From JBBDSU01 sp040904825 (GTDB lineage: Bacteria; Actinomycetota; Nitriliruptoria; Nitriliruptorales; Nitriliruptoraceae), in the NCBI GenBank assembly GCA_040904825.1, contig JBBDSU010000019.1, positions 1-51,741 on the forward strand: DNA of 51,741 nt, read 5' to 3'. Both the position numbers and the translations under genes were made by a program. Shown piece after piece: positions 25,803 through 34,246 of the stretch; the stretch's first letter is position 1; each line of letters opens with the position of its first letter. The notes beneath the pieces were generated by a model. That model made no database searches. It was given only the letters and a program-made list of their open reading frames with translations, and was not told the origin of the DNA.

Positions 25803-26717
25803 CTAGCCGACGTGGGGCACCGACCCGTCGTTCACCGTGATTTCGCGGGGAACGAATGTGTCGATCACGAATGCTGCGGTCACTTCTACGGCTCGTTCGT
25901 CGTCTGGCTGCAATGACGCCCGATGCGCAGCGTGGTGCGCGCTCGGGCCCATGGCGACCAGGTCGCGTAGTCCCTGAGGGTCTAATGTCATGGTCCATTC
26001 CACGGGTTCGGAACTCAGTGGTCGAAACCAGGGAGCAAACTGATCGAGCAGGCGCCGCCGCTTGTCCGACTCAACCGTCACAAGGATGCCGTCGGCGACG
26101 AGTTCACCGAGATGATTGGGTCCTGGTGTCACGACGGCGACGGCTCCATCGCCACGGACGATCCGGCGCGCCTCAGCCGGGTTTCTGGGAGCAAGCACGG
26201 TCATCACCACGTCAGCCACAGCGTCACGCAGCGGCCATGCCGACCACACGTCGCAGCGCACCGCTGAAGCGCTCGGATGAGCCCTCGCTGCTCTCACCAC
26301 GGCAGGTCGTGATAAATCAAGCGTGAGTCCCACACCAACCACGCTCGACGCGGTCAAGCGTTCCAAGGCACGCGCGAGCCACCACCCAGTGCCACCTCCC
26401 GCGTCAACGATAAAAGGAGCGACTTCAGATGCAGCCGCTGCTGCCTCTCCACGTCGTGGGGTCGCTGCCTCGGCGACAATGTCGGCAACACGGGCAGCGA
26501 TCGGCTCATACCAGCCGGCAGCCAGAAATCGGGCGCGAGCTTCGATCATCCCGACATCGTCGGCGGCGTGCGAAGCACGACTGCTCATGAGTGTCGCATA
26601 TCCCTGTCTGGCGAGATCGACGCGATGGCCGCTGTCGCAGACGAGACTGTGATCGTCGCGCGCCATTGCGCCACCACAGGTAGGACAGGCGAGGTTGGCG
26701 ACCACGTCAGGGATCAT
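25803..26717 (-). CDS. RlmA/TlrB-like 23S rRNA (guanine-N1) methyltransferase
   Basis: A 304-residue SAM-dependent methyltransferase. An N-terminal zinc site ACPTCGG...LVCDSGH (C-C-C-H) is followed by LARQGYATLM, ARARFLAAGWYEPIA and the SAM motif FIVDAGGGTGWWLARALE (about 100-117). This architecture is that of RlmA (G745) and TlrB (G748), which modify helix 35 of 23S rRNA and can give resistance to macrolides such as tylosin. Which base is modified cannot be told. The start is ATG 26717, ten bases after the rnc stop, so it is probably co-transcribed. Confidence 0.85.
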   Translation of the reverse strand: MIPDVVANLACPTCGGAMARDDHSLVCDSGHRVDLARQGYATLMSSRASHAADDVGMIEARARFLAAGWYEPIAARVADIVAEAATPRRGEAAAAASEVAPFIVDAGGGTGWWLARALERLTASSVVGVGLTLDLSRPAVVRAARAHPSASAVRCDVWSAWPLRDAVADVVMTVLAPRNPAEARRIVRGDGAVAVVTPGPNHLGELVADGILVTVESDKRRRLLDQFAPWFRPLSSEPVEWTMTLDPQGLRDLVAMGPSAHHAAHRASLQPDDERAVEVTAAFVIDTFVPREITVNDGSVPHVG

Positions 26718-26727
26718 GGTGATGCGG

Positions 26728-27453
26728 TCACGCGCTGGGGGGCCCGTCGTCGATGGTGAGTTCACGCCAGGCTTTTTCTGCGGCTTGTTGCTCGGCTTGC
26801 TTCTTGCTCGGGCCGACGCCCACACCCCGGGCCGTTCCGTCGACAGAGACAGTCGCGGTGAATGTCTTGGCGTGGTCGGGGCCGGCATCAGTGACGTGAT
26901 AGCGCGGAACTGTCGAGAACCGTTGAGCCACCAGCTCTTGCAAGCTCGTCTTGAAATCGAGTGCCGCGCCGACGCCAGCAAGCCGTTCGAGTCGTGGCGC
27001 CATCAACGACAGGATCACGTCCCTGATGACATCGAGGCCGCGGTCAAGATAGATCGCGCCGAACACCGCTTCGAGCCCGTCTGCCAGGATCGAATTCTTG
27101 TTGGCGCCGCCCGATGCCGCCTCTCCCCGTCCGAGCTTGAGAAAATCACCGAGTCCGAGCTCGCGGGCGATTTGTGCGAGCGACGCCGACTTGACCCCGG
27201 CCGCCCGCAGCTTTGCGAGACGCCCTTCCGCCTCATCGTGATGGCGGTGATAGATCTCGTCGGTTACGACGAGCCCCAGCACCGCATCTCCGAGAAACTC
27301 GAGACGCTCGTTGTTGAATGCAAGGCCGTGCTCGAACGCCCACGACCGATGGGTCAGTGCAACGTCAAGCAACGCCATGTCGTTGATCTGGACGCCCAAC
27401 ACCTCCGCGAGCGCATGCGCGGAGCGTGCTGGTGCCGGATCAATCGCCGTCAC
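26728..27453 (-). CDS. rnc: Ribonuclease III
   Basis: An endonuclease for double-stranded RNA that processes rRNA precursors and mRNAs. The catalytic helix is NNERLEFLGDAVLGLVVTDE and the second acidic cluster ILADGLEAVFGAIYLD. The dsRNA-binding domain occupies the C-terminal 75 residues, starting DFKTSLQELVAQRF and ending KKQAEQQAAEKAWREL. I use GTG 27453 (241 residues); TTG 27468 overlaps the rpmF stop region and is an alternative. The rpmF-rnc order is conserved in many bacteria. Confidence 0.96.
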   Translation of the reverse strand: MTAIDPAPARSAHALAEVLGVQINDMALLDVALTHRSWAFEHGLAFNNERLEFLGDAVLGLVVTDEIYHRHHDEAEGRLAKLRAAGVKSASLAQIARELGLGDFLKLGRGEAASGGANKNSILADGLEAVFGAIYLDRGLDVIRDVILSLMAPRLERLAGVGAALDFKTSLQELVAQRFSTVPRYHVTDAGPDHAKTFTATVSVDGTARGVGVGPSKKQAEQQAAEKAWRELTIDDGPPSA

Positions 27454-27460
27454 AATCGAG

Positions 27461-27640
27461 TCAGTCAACCTCGACTGCGGTCCGGCCCGCGTAGGTGCCG
27501 CAGGTTCCACACACCGTGTGGGGTCGGATCGGCGTGCGACACCGTGCACAGGTCGCGTTGGTGGGCGCCTTGATCCCAAGCCACTGCGCCTTGCGATGGC
27601 GCGTGCGTGATCGAGACATCTTGCGCTTCGGAACGGCCAT
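27461..27640 (-). CDS. rpmF: Large ribosomal subunit protein L32
   Basis: 59 residues: MAVPKRKMSRSRTRHRKAQW is the L32 signature, and C-A-R-C...C-G-T-C forms a zinc ribbon (the C+ form of L32). ATG 27640 is preceded by GGAGG at seven bases. It is located between DUF177 (YceD) and rnc as in most Actinomycetota and Firmicutes. The presence of all four cysteines in both L32 and L28 suggests there is no sign of zinc-sparing paralogues here. Confidence 0.97.
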   Translation of the reverse strand: MAVPKRKMSRSRTRHRKAQWLGIKAPTNATCARCRTPIRPHTVCGTCGTYAGRTAVEVD

Positions 27641-27685
27641 CGAACTACCTCCAGCGAAGTCGGGCAGCCGCCGGGAGGCACGTGC

Positions 27686-28216
27686 TCAGTCCGGCGGCAG
27701 TTTCAGGTCGGCTAGTGCAGCCCAGCGAGGGTCGACGTCTTCGACGGCTTGGTGGCCACACTCTTCGACGTTGCGGTCAGCCCCGCAAGTCGGGCACAGA
27801 CCTGCACAATTATCCCTACACAGTACCCGCAATGGGAGGTCGGCGAGTAACGCGTCACGGATCATCGTCGACAGGTCGACGCGCGTGAGGTCATCTACCA
27901 GCTCGTAGCCCGGCTCTGTCTCATCCACGTCAGCACGCTCAGGATCGACGAACAACTCTGCCACGGCCGTGACCAGCCCGCGTTGTTGCGGAACCAGGCA
28001 CCGTCCACATGCCATCTCGACGTGGAACTCCACCTCGCCACGGACAAGGATGCCCTCAACAACGGAGTCCAAGTGGAGGTCCAGCACGAGGGGATCACAC
28101 ACGACAACGTCGCCGGTGCCCCACGGATCGTCACCGAACTCGGCAACCGGTACGTGTTCAACTAGGCGGCGAGAAGCGCCCGGATGCCCGACGAGATCGA
28201 CAACATTGACCTGCAT
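27686..28216 (-). CDS. yceD: DUF177/YceD-family protein
   Basis: A 176-residue member of the YceD family, nearly always upstream of rpmF and implicated in 23S rRNA accumulation or 50S assembly. The family core is seen in VEFHVEMACGRCLVP and the C-terminal cysteine-rich segment CRDNCAGLCPTCGADRN...ECGH, a probable metal site. The start ATG 28216 lies three bases after the stop of the SepIVA-like gene; a GTG one codon earlier is possible. Confidence 0.92.
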   Translation of the reverse strand: MQVNVVDLVGHPGASRRLVEHVPVAEFGDDPWGTGDVVVCDPLVLDLHLDSVVEGILVRGEVEFHVEMACGRCLVPQQRGLVTAVAELFVDPERADVDETEPGYELVDDLTRVDLSTMIRDALLADLPLRVLCRDNCAGLCPTCGADRNVEECGHQAVEDVDPRWAALADLKLPPD

Positions 28217-28219
28217 CAC

Positions 28220-28750
28220 TCAGTCCTGTGCGGACTCGGCAAAAGCCTCCGCAAGGTCCTCTTCTGCAAGCTGGTCAGTATCGAGGTGCCCTCGGAGCCG
28301 CGCGCGGCCCTTTTCGACGGCCGTCAGTGTCTTGTTGAGAACGACCTCGAAGTTGGCCAGTTTCGCGTCGACATAGTCCTCAGCTTCAAGCCGGATCTGC
28401 CGTCCGTGCTCGCGTGCATCTTCCACGATGCGGGCTGCTTCTCGCTCGGCGGTACGCACCACTTCTTGCTGGGACACGAGCCGCTCACTTTCAGCCTGCG
28501 CGTCAGCCAGCATTCGGTCGGCATCAGCCTGGGCACGTTCGAGGATTTCGTCACGCTCACGGATGACCCAACGCGCCTGGGTGAGCTCATCGGGTAGCGC
28601 GGCACGCATGTCTTCGAGCAGCCCATCGATCTCTGCCCGGTTGATCATCACCGACGCCGACAACGGCACAGCCTTGGCTTCGTCGACCATCTGCTGCAGT
28701 TGGTGCATCTTCGCTTCGAGATCGAGCGGGATGCCGCGTTGATCGGACAT
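28220..28750 (-). CDS. DivIVA-like coiled-coil protein, probable SepIVA homologue
   Basis: A 176-residue acidic protein. A short N-terminal part (LDLEAKMHQLQQMVDEAK) leads into long Ala/Glu/Arg coiled coil from about 45 to 150. It has no membrane segment. In mycobacteria the gene next to the DUF177-rpmF/rnc-smc block is SepIVA (Rv2927c), a DivIVA-domain septation factor; the same neighbourhood and a similar composition support orthology, but sequence identity cannot be tested here. Such proteins are sometimes mis-named ATP synthase subunit B because of their coiled coil. Confidence 0.7.
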   Translation of the reverse strand: MSDQRGIPLDLEAKMHQLQQMVDEAKAVPLSASVMINRAEIDGLLEDMRAALPDELTQARWVIRERDEILERAQADADRMLADAQAESERLVSQQEVVRTAEREAARIVEDAREHGRQIRLEAEDYVDAKLANFEVVLNKTLTAVEKGRARLRGHLDTDQLAEEDLAEAFAESAQD

Positions 28751-28801
28751 GACGGTTCCGGTGTTCGGACGGCAAAGGGATGACGTGCAGAAGCGTACCG
28801 G

Positions 28802-29296
28802 TCATCCCCTCCGAACCCGCTCGATCAGTGCCCGTTCGACACTGGCCGGGACCATGCCGGTAATCGATCCACCCAAGGCAGCGACCTCCCGCACCAAGGA
28901 GCTCGATAGGTACGACAGGTCCGGACGGGTCGCCAGAAACATGGTCTCGACGTCGCCGATCCGCGTGTTCATCTGGGCCATCTGCTGCTCGGATTCGAAG
29001 TCTGCGACTCCACGCAGGCCCTTGCAGATCACCCCGATCCCGTGGTCTCGACAAAAGTCGACGAGCAGTCCATCAAAGGACATGACTCGCACATTCGCGC
29101 CGCCGGCGACCAGCTCCTCGATTTCGGCAGCGACCATCGCGACCCGCTCTTCAGCGGTGAACGTTGGCTGCTTCGACGGGTTGCCGACAACGGCAACCAC
29201 GACCTCGTCGAAGCGGCGAGCCGCCCGAGTGATCACGTCGAGATGGCCGTTGGTCACCGGGTCGTAGCTGCCCGGACACACCGCCTTGGAACTCAC
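28802..29296 (-). CDS. coaD: Phosphopantetheine adenylyltransferase
   Basis: CoaD makes dephospho-CoA from 4'-phosphopantetheine and ATP, the penultimate step of CoA synthesis. The nucleotidyltransferase motif CPGSYDPVTNGHLDVI (T/SxGH) begins within ten residues of the start. FCKGLRG-type KGLRGVADFESE and SYLSSSLVREVA (ATP loop) are also present. I use GTG 29296, with GGAGG eight bases upstream (MSSKAVCPG, 164 residues); the GTG three codons before is too close to that site. It pairs with rsmD (30 bp apart), a frequent arrangement. Confidence 0.95.
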   Translation of the reverse strand: MSSKAVCPGSYDPVTNGHLDVITRAARRFDEVVVAVVGNPSKQPTFTAEERVAMVAAEIEELVAGGANVRVMSFDGLLVDFCRDHGIGVICKGLRGVADFESEQQMAQMNTRIGDVETMFLATRPDLSYLSSSLVREVAALGGSITGMVPASVERALIERVRRG

Positions 29297-29326
29297 CCCT
29301 GGCACCTCCAGTTGGTCACGTCACCG

Positions 29327-29911
29327 TCAACGCGATGAATCTGCGTCCTCGCAGCCAGTCCGCCGGGCACGGTGAACGGTTGTGTCACCGTAGCGACGGG
29401 ACACATCTGCGACGAGGCCGTCCGGCCATTTCAGAGGCCCCGATCTGGTTGATCGCTCGACCACCACGATCCCGCCAGGGCCCATGAGCGGCACCGTCAA
29501 CGACAGCACCTCTGCGACCATGTCAGCATCAAGGTCATACGGAGGGTCGGCGAGCACAACGTCGAACAATCGGTCGAACGCCTCGCCCTGCGCCTGCGCC
29601 AAGACTCGTTCAACGTCGCCGTCGACCACCACGACCGTGGAGAGTCCGACGGTGGCCACGTTGCGACGCAAAGCATCCAACGCGCGCCGGTCACGTTCGA
29701 CCATCACGACGCGCGCTGCCCCGCGCGAAGCAGCCTCCAGACCAAGCCCGCCCGACCCGGCGTACAGATCCAGGACGACAGCGCCGCCGAGCCGAGGCTG
29801 CAACGACGAAAAGATCGCCTCCTTGACCCGGTCGGTCGTGGGCCGAACGCGATCACCGCGGGGCACCTGCAATCGGCGTCCCTTGGCGGTCCCTGCGACG
29901 ATCCGCGTCAC
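29327..29911 (-). CDS. rsmD: 16S rRNA (guanine966-N2)-methyltransferase RsmD
   Basis: A 194-residue SAM-dependent methyltransferase. It starts MTRIVAGTAKGRRL, followed by RPTTDRVKEAIFSSL, SAM motif I VLDLYAGSGGLGLEA and the catalytic N/DPPY motif as ADPPYDLDA. The start overlaps the oligopeptidase B stop (ATGA). The order rsmD-coaD is conserved. Confidence 0.95.
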   Translation of the reverse strand: MTRIVAGTAKGRRLQVPRGDRVRPTTDRVKEAIFSSLQPRLGGAVVLDLYAGSGGLGLEAASRGAARVVMVERDRRALDALRRNVATVGLSTVVVVDGDVERVLAQAQGEAFDRLFDVVLADPPYDLDADMVAEVLSLTVPLMGPGGIVVVERSTRSGPLKWPDGLVADVSRRYGDTTVHRARRTGCEDADSSR

Positions 29912-32112
29912 GAAGGTGGCTGAGCGTCAATGCCTGCCGAGTCGCCCGCGCCGATCGCGTTGACGACGAACGCCAGCACTTCGGCCTCATCTTTCCATGC
30001 GTCGTAGCGCCCCGACCTGCCGCCATGACCGGCTCCCAATTCGGTCTTGAGCAGCACCGGCCCTCCACCAGTTGACGTATCCCGCAACTTGGCAACCCAT
30101 TTTGCAGGCTCCCAATACTGCACGCGCGGGTCGTTGAGACCGGCAGTCACCAGCATCGCCGGACGGCGGCCCGGAGCAACGTTGTCGTAGGGTGAATAGC
30201 TGCGCATGACCTGGCACACCCCGCTATCCGACGGATTACCCCACTCGTCGTACTCGATCACCGTCAGCGGGATCGACGCATCCGACATGGTCGTGACCAC
30301 ATCGACAAACGGCACTTCGGCGACCGCACCTGCGAATAGGTCACCACGCAGGTTAAGCACCGCCCCGATGAGCAACCCTCCGGCTGACCCACCCCGCATC
30401 GCGAGCCGATCGGCACTGGTGACGCCAGAGTCGATCAGGTGACGGGCGCAGGCAATGAAGTCAGTGAACGTGTGCGGCTTGGAGGCGAGCCTGCCCTGTT
30501 CGTACCAGGATCGGCCCATCTCTCCGCCGCCTCGCACATGAGCAATCGCAAACACCACACCGCGATCCAACAGACTCAGTCGACTCACCGAGAACGTCGG
30601 ATCGACCGAGATCTCGTAGGACCCGTACCCGTACAACAGGCACGGTGCCGGACGCTCGGCGGCCACGGCATCATCGGCCCGCTTGACGAGGCTGATCGGT
30701 ACCTGGGTTCCGTCAGGTGCTTCGGCCCACTGGCGCCACGTGACATAGTCAGCCGGGTCATGACCGCCGGGAACGTGCTGCTGCTTGACGACGAGGCGCT
30801 CACCCGTCTGCAGGTCATGATCGACGATTTCGGTCGGGTGCACCATGGAGGTGTAGACGTAGCGCAGCGTGCTGGTTACAAAGATCGGGTTGGGGCCCAT
30901 TCCTGTGGTCGACACCTCGTCAGCAGTCGGCAGGACCTCTCCGATACCGGTTTCGATGGCGCAGATCCGCAATTGTGTACGCGCTTGGGTGCGTTCGGAC
31001 AGCACCAGATGGTCAGCAAACACATCGGCGCCCTCAAGTCGGATGCCCGGACGGTGTGCAACCAACTCGTGTGGCTCAGCGCCAGGCTCGTCGACGGGGA
31101 CTGTGCACAACTTGAAATCAACAGCACCGTCAGCGTTGGTGACCAGATACAGCTTGTCGCCACGGTGATCGAGATCAACTTCGACGCCGGTGCGGCGATC
31201 AACGACCGTGACTGGATCACTCGACGGATCGTCGGCTTCGATCAGCCACCAGTGGGACGTCACTTTGCTTGACGCTCCGATGGCGATGTACCGGCCCGAC
31301 CGGGTACGGCCTAGGCCCAGCCAGAATCGTTCATCGTCTTCAGCGAGAAGCAGCTGGTCGTCGGCCGCGTCGGTACCAAGCACGTGGCGTCGCACCTGGT
31401 GCGGTCGCCATGCGTCGTCGGGCACGGTGTAAAGCAACGCGCTGCCGTCGTCGTGCCATGCGACTGATGTCGCCGCTCGCTCGATGACATCGTCAAGCAG
31501 CCGTCCGGTGGCCAGATCACGGATTCTGATGCGGTAGATCTCGCCGCCAGTCGTATCGACTGCCTCCGCGACAAGGCGCTGATCAGGGCTGACGGCGAAC
31601 GCTCCGAGCCTGAAGTACGCGCTGTCCGCTGCTTCGGCATTCTCGTCGAGCAGGATCTGTTCATCGGCCGGAGGCAGTTGGGGATCCACCGCGCGCCGCA
31701 ACGACGCTGACAGATCACCGACGTCGCGAACTCCATCGGGGACGCGACGGCGAGCCCGGATCGGGTATTGCTGGCCGGCGACGACACGCTGGTAGTAGAC
31801 ATAAGGGCCGTCGGCTTCAGTGAGATCTTCACGCCGCGGAACGAGCACCGGCACCGACGCGTCGGACTCCTGAATGCGCGTGCGGATCTCTTCGTAGATG
31901 ACATCCTGAAGCGGTCGCAGCGGCGCGAGGACGTGGTCGGTCCATTGGTTCTCGGCTTCGAGGTACGTGAGCACGTCGGGATCGTCGCGGTCGCGCAGCC
32001 AATACCACTCATCGACCAGCGCTGTGCCATCTGCACGCGTCAGAATCTCAGGCCGTCGGGCCGGCACCGGCGGTGCGGCAAGCGTCGTGGGGTCATCCAT
32101 CGGCGAAGTCAT
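29908..32112 (-). CDS. ptrB: Oligopeptidase B (S9 prolyl oligopeptidase family)
   Basis: A 734-residue cytosolic serine peptidase that cuts short peptides, typically after basic residues. The N-terminal beta-propeller covers about 75-430 and the alpha/beta hydrolase domain the rest. The nucleophile is in MRGGSAGGLLIG, the Asp in TAGLNDPRVQYWEP and the His in ELGAGHGGRSGRYD. The CLLYGYGSYE and IAHVRGGGEMGRSWYEQG segments are family hallmarks. The gene is coupled at both ends by four-base overlaps (aacS upstream, rsmD downstream), an unusual insertion into the recG-rsmD neighbourhood. Confidence 0.93.
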   Translation of the reverse strand: MTSPMDDPTTLAAPPVPARRPEILTRADGTALVDEWYWLRDRDDPDVLTYLEAENQWTDHVLAPLRPLQDVIYEEIRTRIQESDASVPVLVPRREDLTEADGPYVYYQRVVAGQQYPIRARRRVPDGVRDVGDLSASLRRAVDPQLPPADEQILLDENAEAADSAYFRLGAFAVSPDQRLVAEAVDTTGGEIYRIRIRDLATGRLLDDVIERAATSVAWHDDGSALLYTVPDDAWRPHQVRRHVLGTDAADDQLLLAEDDERFWLGLGRTRSGRYIAIGASSKVTSHWWLIEADDPSSDPVTVVDRRTGVEVDLDHRGDKLYLVTNADGAVDFKLCTVPVDEPGAEPHELVAHRPGIRLEGADVFADHLVLSERTQARTQLRICAIETGIGEVLPTADEVSTTGMGPNPIFVTSTLRYVYTSMVHPTEIVDHDLQTGERLVVKQQHVPGGHDPADYVTWRQWAEAPDGTQVPISLVKRADDAVAAERPAPCLLYGYGSYEISVDPTFSVSRLSLLDRGVVFAIAHVRGGGEMGRSWYEQGRLASKPHTFTDFIACARHLIDSGVTSADRLAMRGGSAGGLLIGAVLNLRGDLFAGAVAEVPFVDVVTTMSDASIPLTVIEYDEWGNPSDSGVCQVMRSYSPYDNVAPGRRPAMLVTAGLNDPRVQYWEPAKWVAKLRDTSTGGGPVLLKTELGAGHGGRSGRYDAWKDEAEVLAFVVNAIGAGDSAGIDAQPPS

Positions 32113-34109
32113 GCGTTAAGTGCATCGATCAGGGCGGTGTAGGCGTCAAGCGCCTCCGGGTTGGCCATTGCTCCGGGATTCGCCACCTTGGTCCGTTCCT
32201 CTCCGTCAAGCAAGCGTTTGACCGGAATCTCCATCTTCTTGCCAGAGACCGTACGAGGCACCGCAGGAACCTGATGGATGTGATCCGGCACGTGGCGGGG
32301 TGACAGCTGCGAACGCAGTGCCGCCGCGACGTGCTGGGTGAGCTCGTCGTTGAGCGTGACACCCTTGTCGAGCACGAGGAACAACACGAGCTGACCCGAG
32401 CCGTCGATGTCGGCGCCACCGTCGGCTCCCACTCCTTGACGATGGACGACAAGGCTGTCGACGACACCATCGATGGCTTCGACGACCGAATAGAACTCGG
32501 CGGTCCCCATCCTGACACCGGCACGATTGAGCGTTGCGTCGGAGCGCCCAGTGATGATGCTGCTGCCGCGCTCGGTGATCTCAATCCAGTCCCCATGACG
32601 CCATACCCCGGGAAACTCCTCGAAATAGGCGGCCCGGTAGGCGCTGCCGTCGTCATCGCCCCAGAATCGCACAGGCATCGACGGCATCGGGGCGGTGATC
32701 ACCAGCTCTCCCCGCTCGCCAATGACCGCGCGACCCTGCGGGTCGAAGGCTTCGGCCTTGACGCCGAGGTACCGGCACGACAACTCACCAGCCCAGACAC
32801 TGACGACCGGCGCCACGCCAACAAATCCGGTGCACACGTCGGTGCCGCCAGAGACGCTGGCTATCTGCACATGATGGCCCACGGCCTGATGAGCCCACAC
32901 AAACCCTTCTTCTGGCAGTGGTGAACCTGTGACGCCCAGCTGGCGCAGTCGTGACAGGTCAAACTCTTGACCCGGTGAAAGCTCGCTCCGACGGCAGTTC
33001 ATTACGAACGGCGCACCGACCCCAAGCGCGGTCAATTCCGTGTCTTCGGCAAGCCGCCACAACGTCGTCAGATCGGGATAGCCCGGGTCACCATCAAACA
33101 GCACCAGCGTGGTCTCGACGGCCAGCGCCGAGACCAGCAGGTTCCACATCATCCAGCCTGTCGTCGTAAACCAACAGAACCGGTCGTCAGCGCCAAGGTC
33201 GTGCTGGAGGGCCAGGCTCTTGAAGTGCTCCAGGAGGATGCCGCCGTGTCCGTGGACGATGGCTTTCGGCAAGCCAGTCGTTCCGGAGCTGTACAGCACG
33301 TACAACGGATGGTCGAAGGCGACCGGTTCGAACGCTAGGGGGGCGGCGTCGGCCACCAGGTCGTCCCAGGCGACGGCGTCCGGAATGCGCTCGTGTGCTG
33401 TCGTGGGGTCGAGATAGCCGACAACAACGGTCGCCTTGAGGGTCGGCAACGCCTCACGGATCGACGCAACTTCCTCTGCACGATCCACGGACTTGGCGCC
33501 GTAGCGGTAGCCATCGATGACCAGCAACGCCGACGGTTCGATCTGGCGGAAGCGATCAACCACGCTTCGCACCCCGAATTCGGGAGCACATGATGAAAAC
33601 GTTGCGCCGATCGAGGCGCATGCCAAAAGCACCACGAGTGTCTCGGGGATGTTGGGCGAATACGCACCGACAACATCGCCTTTCTCAATTCCAAGGCGTC
33701 GCAGTCCTTGAGCAGCCCGTGCCACCTGTTCAGCAAGCTCGGCATAGGTCAGCCGCACTTCGTCACGTGTCTGCGACCGCGCGATGACCGCGAGATGGTT
33801 GTCGCGGCGGCGAAGCAGGTGCTCGGCGTAGTTGAGGCGAGCGTCTGGTAACCACACGGCGCCCGGCATCGAGTCATCCGCGAGGATCTGTGACGGCGGA
33901 GCGTGGAATATGACGTCGAATTCATCGATGAGTGCCGACCAGAACCCTGCCAGATCGTCGACCGACCACTTCCAGGCCGCCTGGTAATCGCGCGGGGTGA
34001 ACCCATGTTCACTTGCCATGGCAGTGAGGAATCGACCGAGTCGGGTTGTCTCCCACGCATCATCTGCTGGCTCCCACAGCGGTTTCGGTGGCGTTGCTTC
34101 GGTCGTCAC
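32109..34109 (-). CDS. aacS: Acetoacetyl-CoA synthetase
   Basis: A 666-residue member of the AMP-forming acyl-CoA synthetase family. The N-terminal segment with LWEPADDAWETTRLGRF and the HGF..DYQAAWKWSVDD region is typical of acetoacetate-CoA ligases rather than acetyl-CoA synthetases. The AMP-binding motif is YSSGTTGLPKAIVHGHGG, the hinge region is HGDWIEITERGSSIITGRSD, and the catalytic lysine is in SGKKMEIPVK. I place the start at GTG 34109, directly behind GAGGAGAGG; longer in-frame starts (34127, 34193) lack such a site. The product feeds acetoacetate into ketone-body/PHB or leucine catabolism. Confidence 0.9.
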   Translation of the reverse strand: MTTEATPPKPLWEPADDAWETTRLGRFLTAMASEHGFTPRDYQAAWKWSVDDLAGFWSALIDEFDVIFHAPPSQILADDSMPGAVWLPDARLNYAEHLLRRRDNHLAVIARSQTRDEVRLTYAELAEQVARAAQGLRRLGIEKGDVVGAYSPNIPETLVVLLACASIGATFSSCAPEFGVRSVVDRFRQIEPSALLVIDGYRYGAKSVDRAEEVASIREALPTLKATVVVGYLDPTTAHERIPDAVAWDDLVADAAPLAFEPVAFDHPLYVLYSSGTTGLPKAIVHGHGGILLEHFKSLALQHDLGADDRFCWFTTTGWMMWNLLVSALAVETTLVLFDGDPGYPDLTTLWRLAEDTELTALGVGAPFVMNCRRSELSPGQEFDLSRLRQLGVTGSPLPEEGFVWAHQAVGHHVQIASVSGGTDVCTGFVGVAPVVSVWAGELSCRYLGVKAEAFDPQGRAVIGERGELVITAPMPSMPVRFWGDDDGSAYRAAYFEEFPGVWRHGDWIEITERGSSIITGRSDATLNRAGVRMGTAEFYSVVEAIDGVVDSLVVHRQGVGADGGADIDGSGQLVLFLVLDKGVTLNDELTQHVAAALRSQLSPRHVPDHIHQVPAVPRTVSGKKMEIPVKRLLDGEERTKVANPGAMANPEALDAYTALIDALNA

Positions 34110-34246
34110 TTGCCTCTCCTCACGCATCGCAGGCTGCTCATCATCCAGGCTGTTCGTCACCCAGGCTGTTTGTTGGCCACAGGCTGTTGTCACCTCTCGC
34201 AGACCAGCACGCTACTCAACGGCGCTGCCTCGTCATCACGCGGTCG

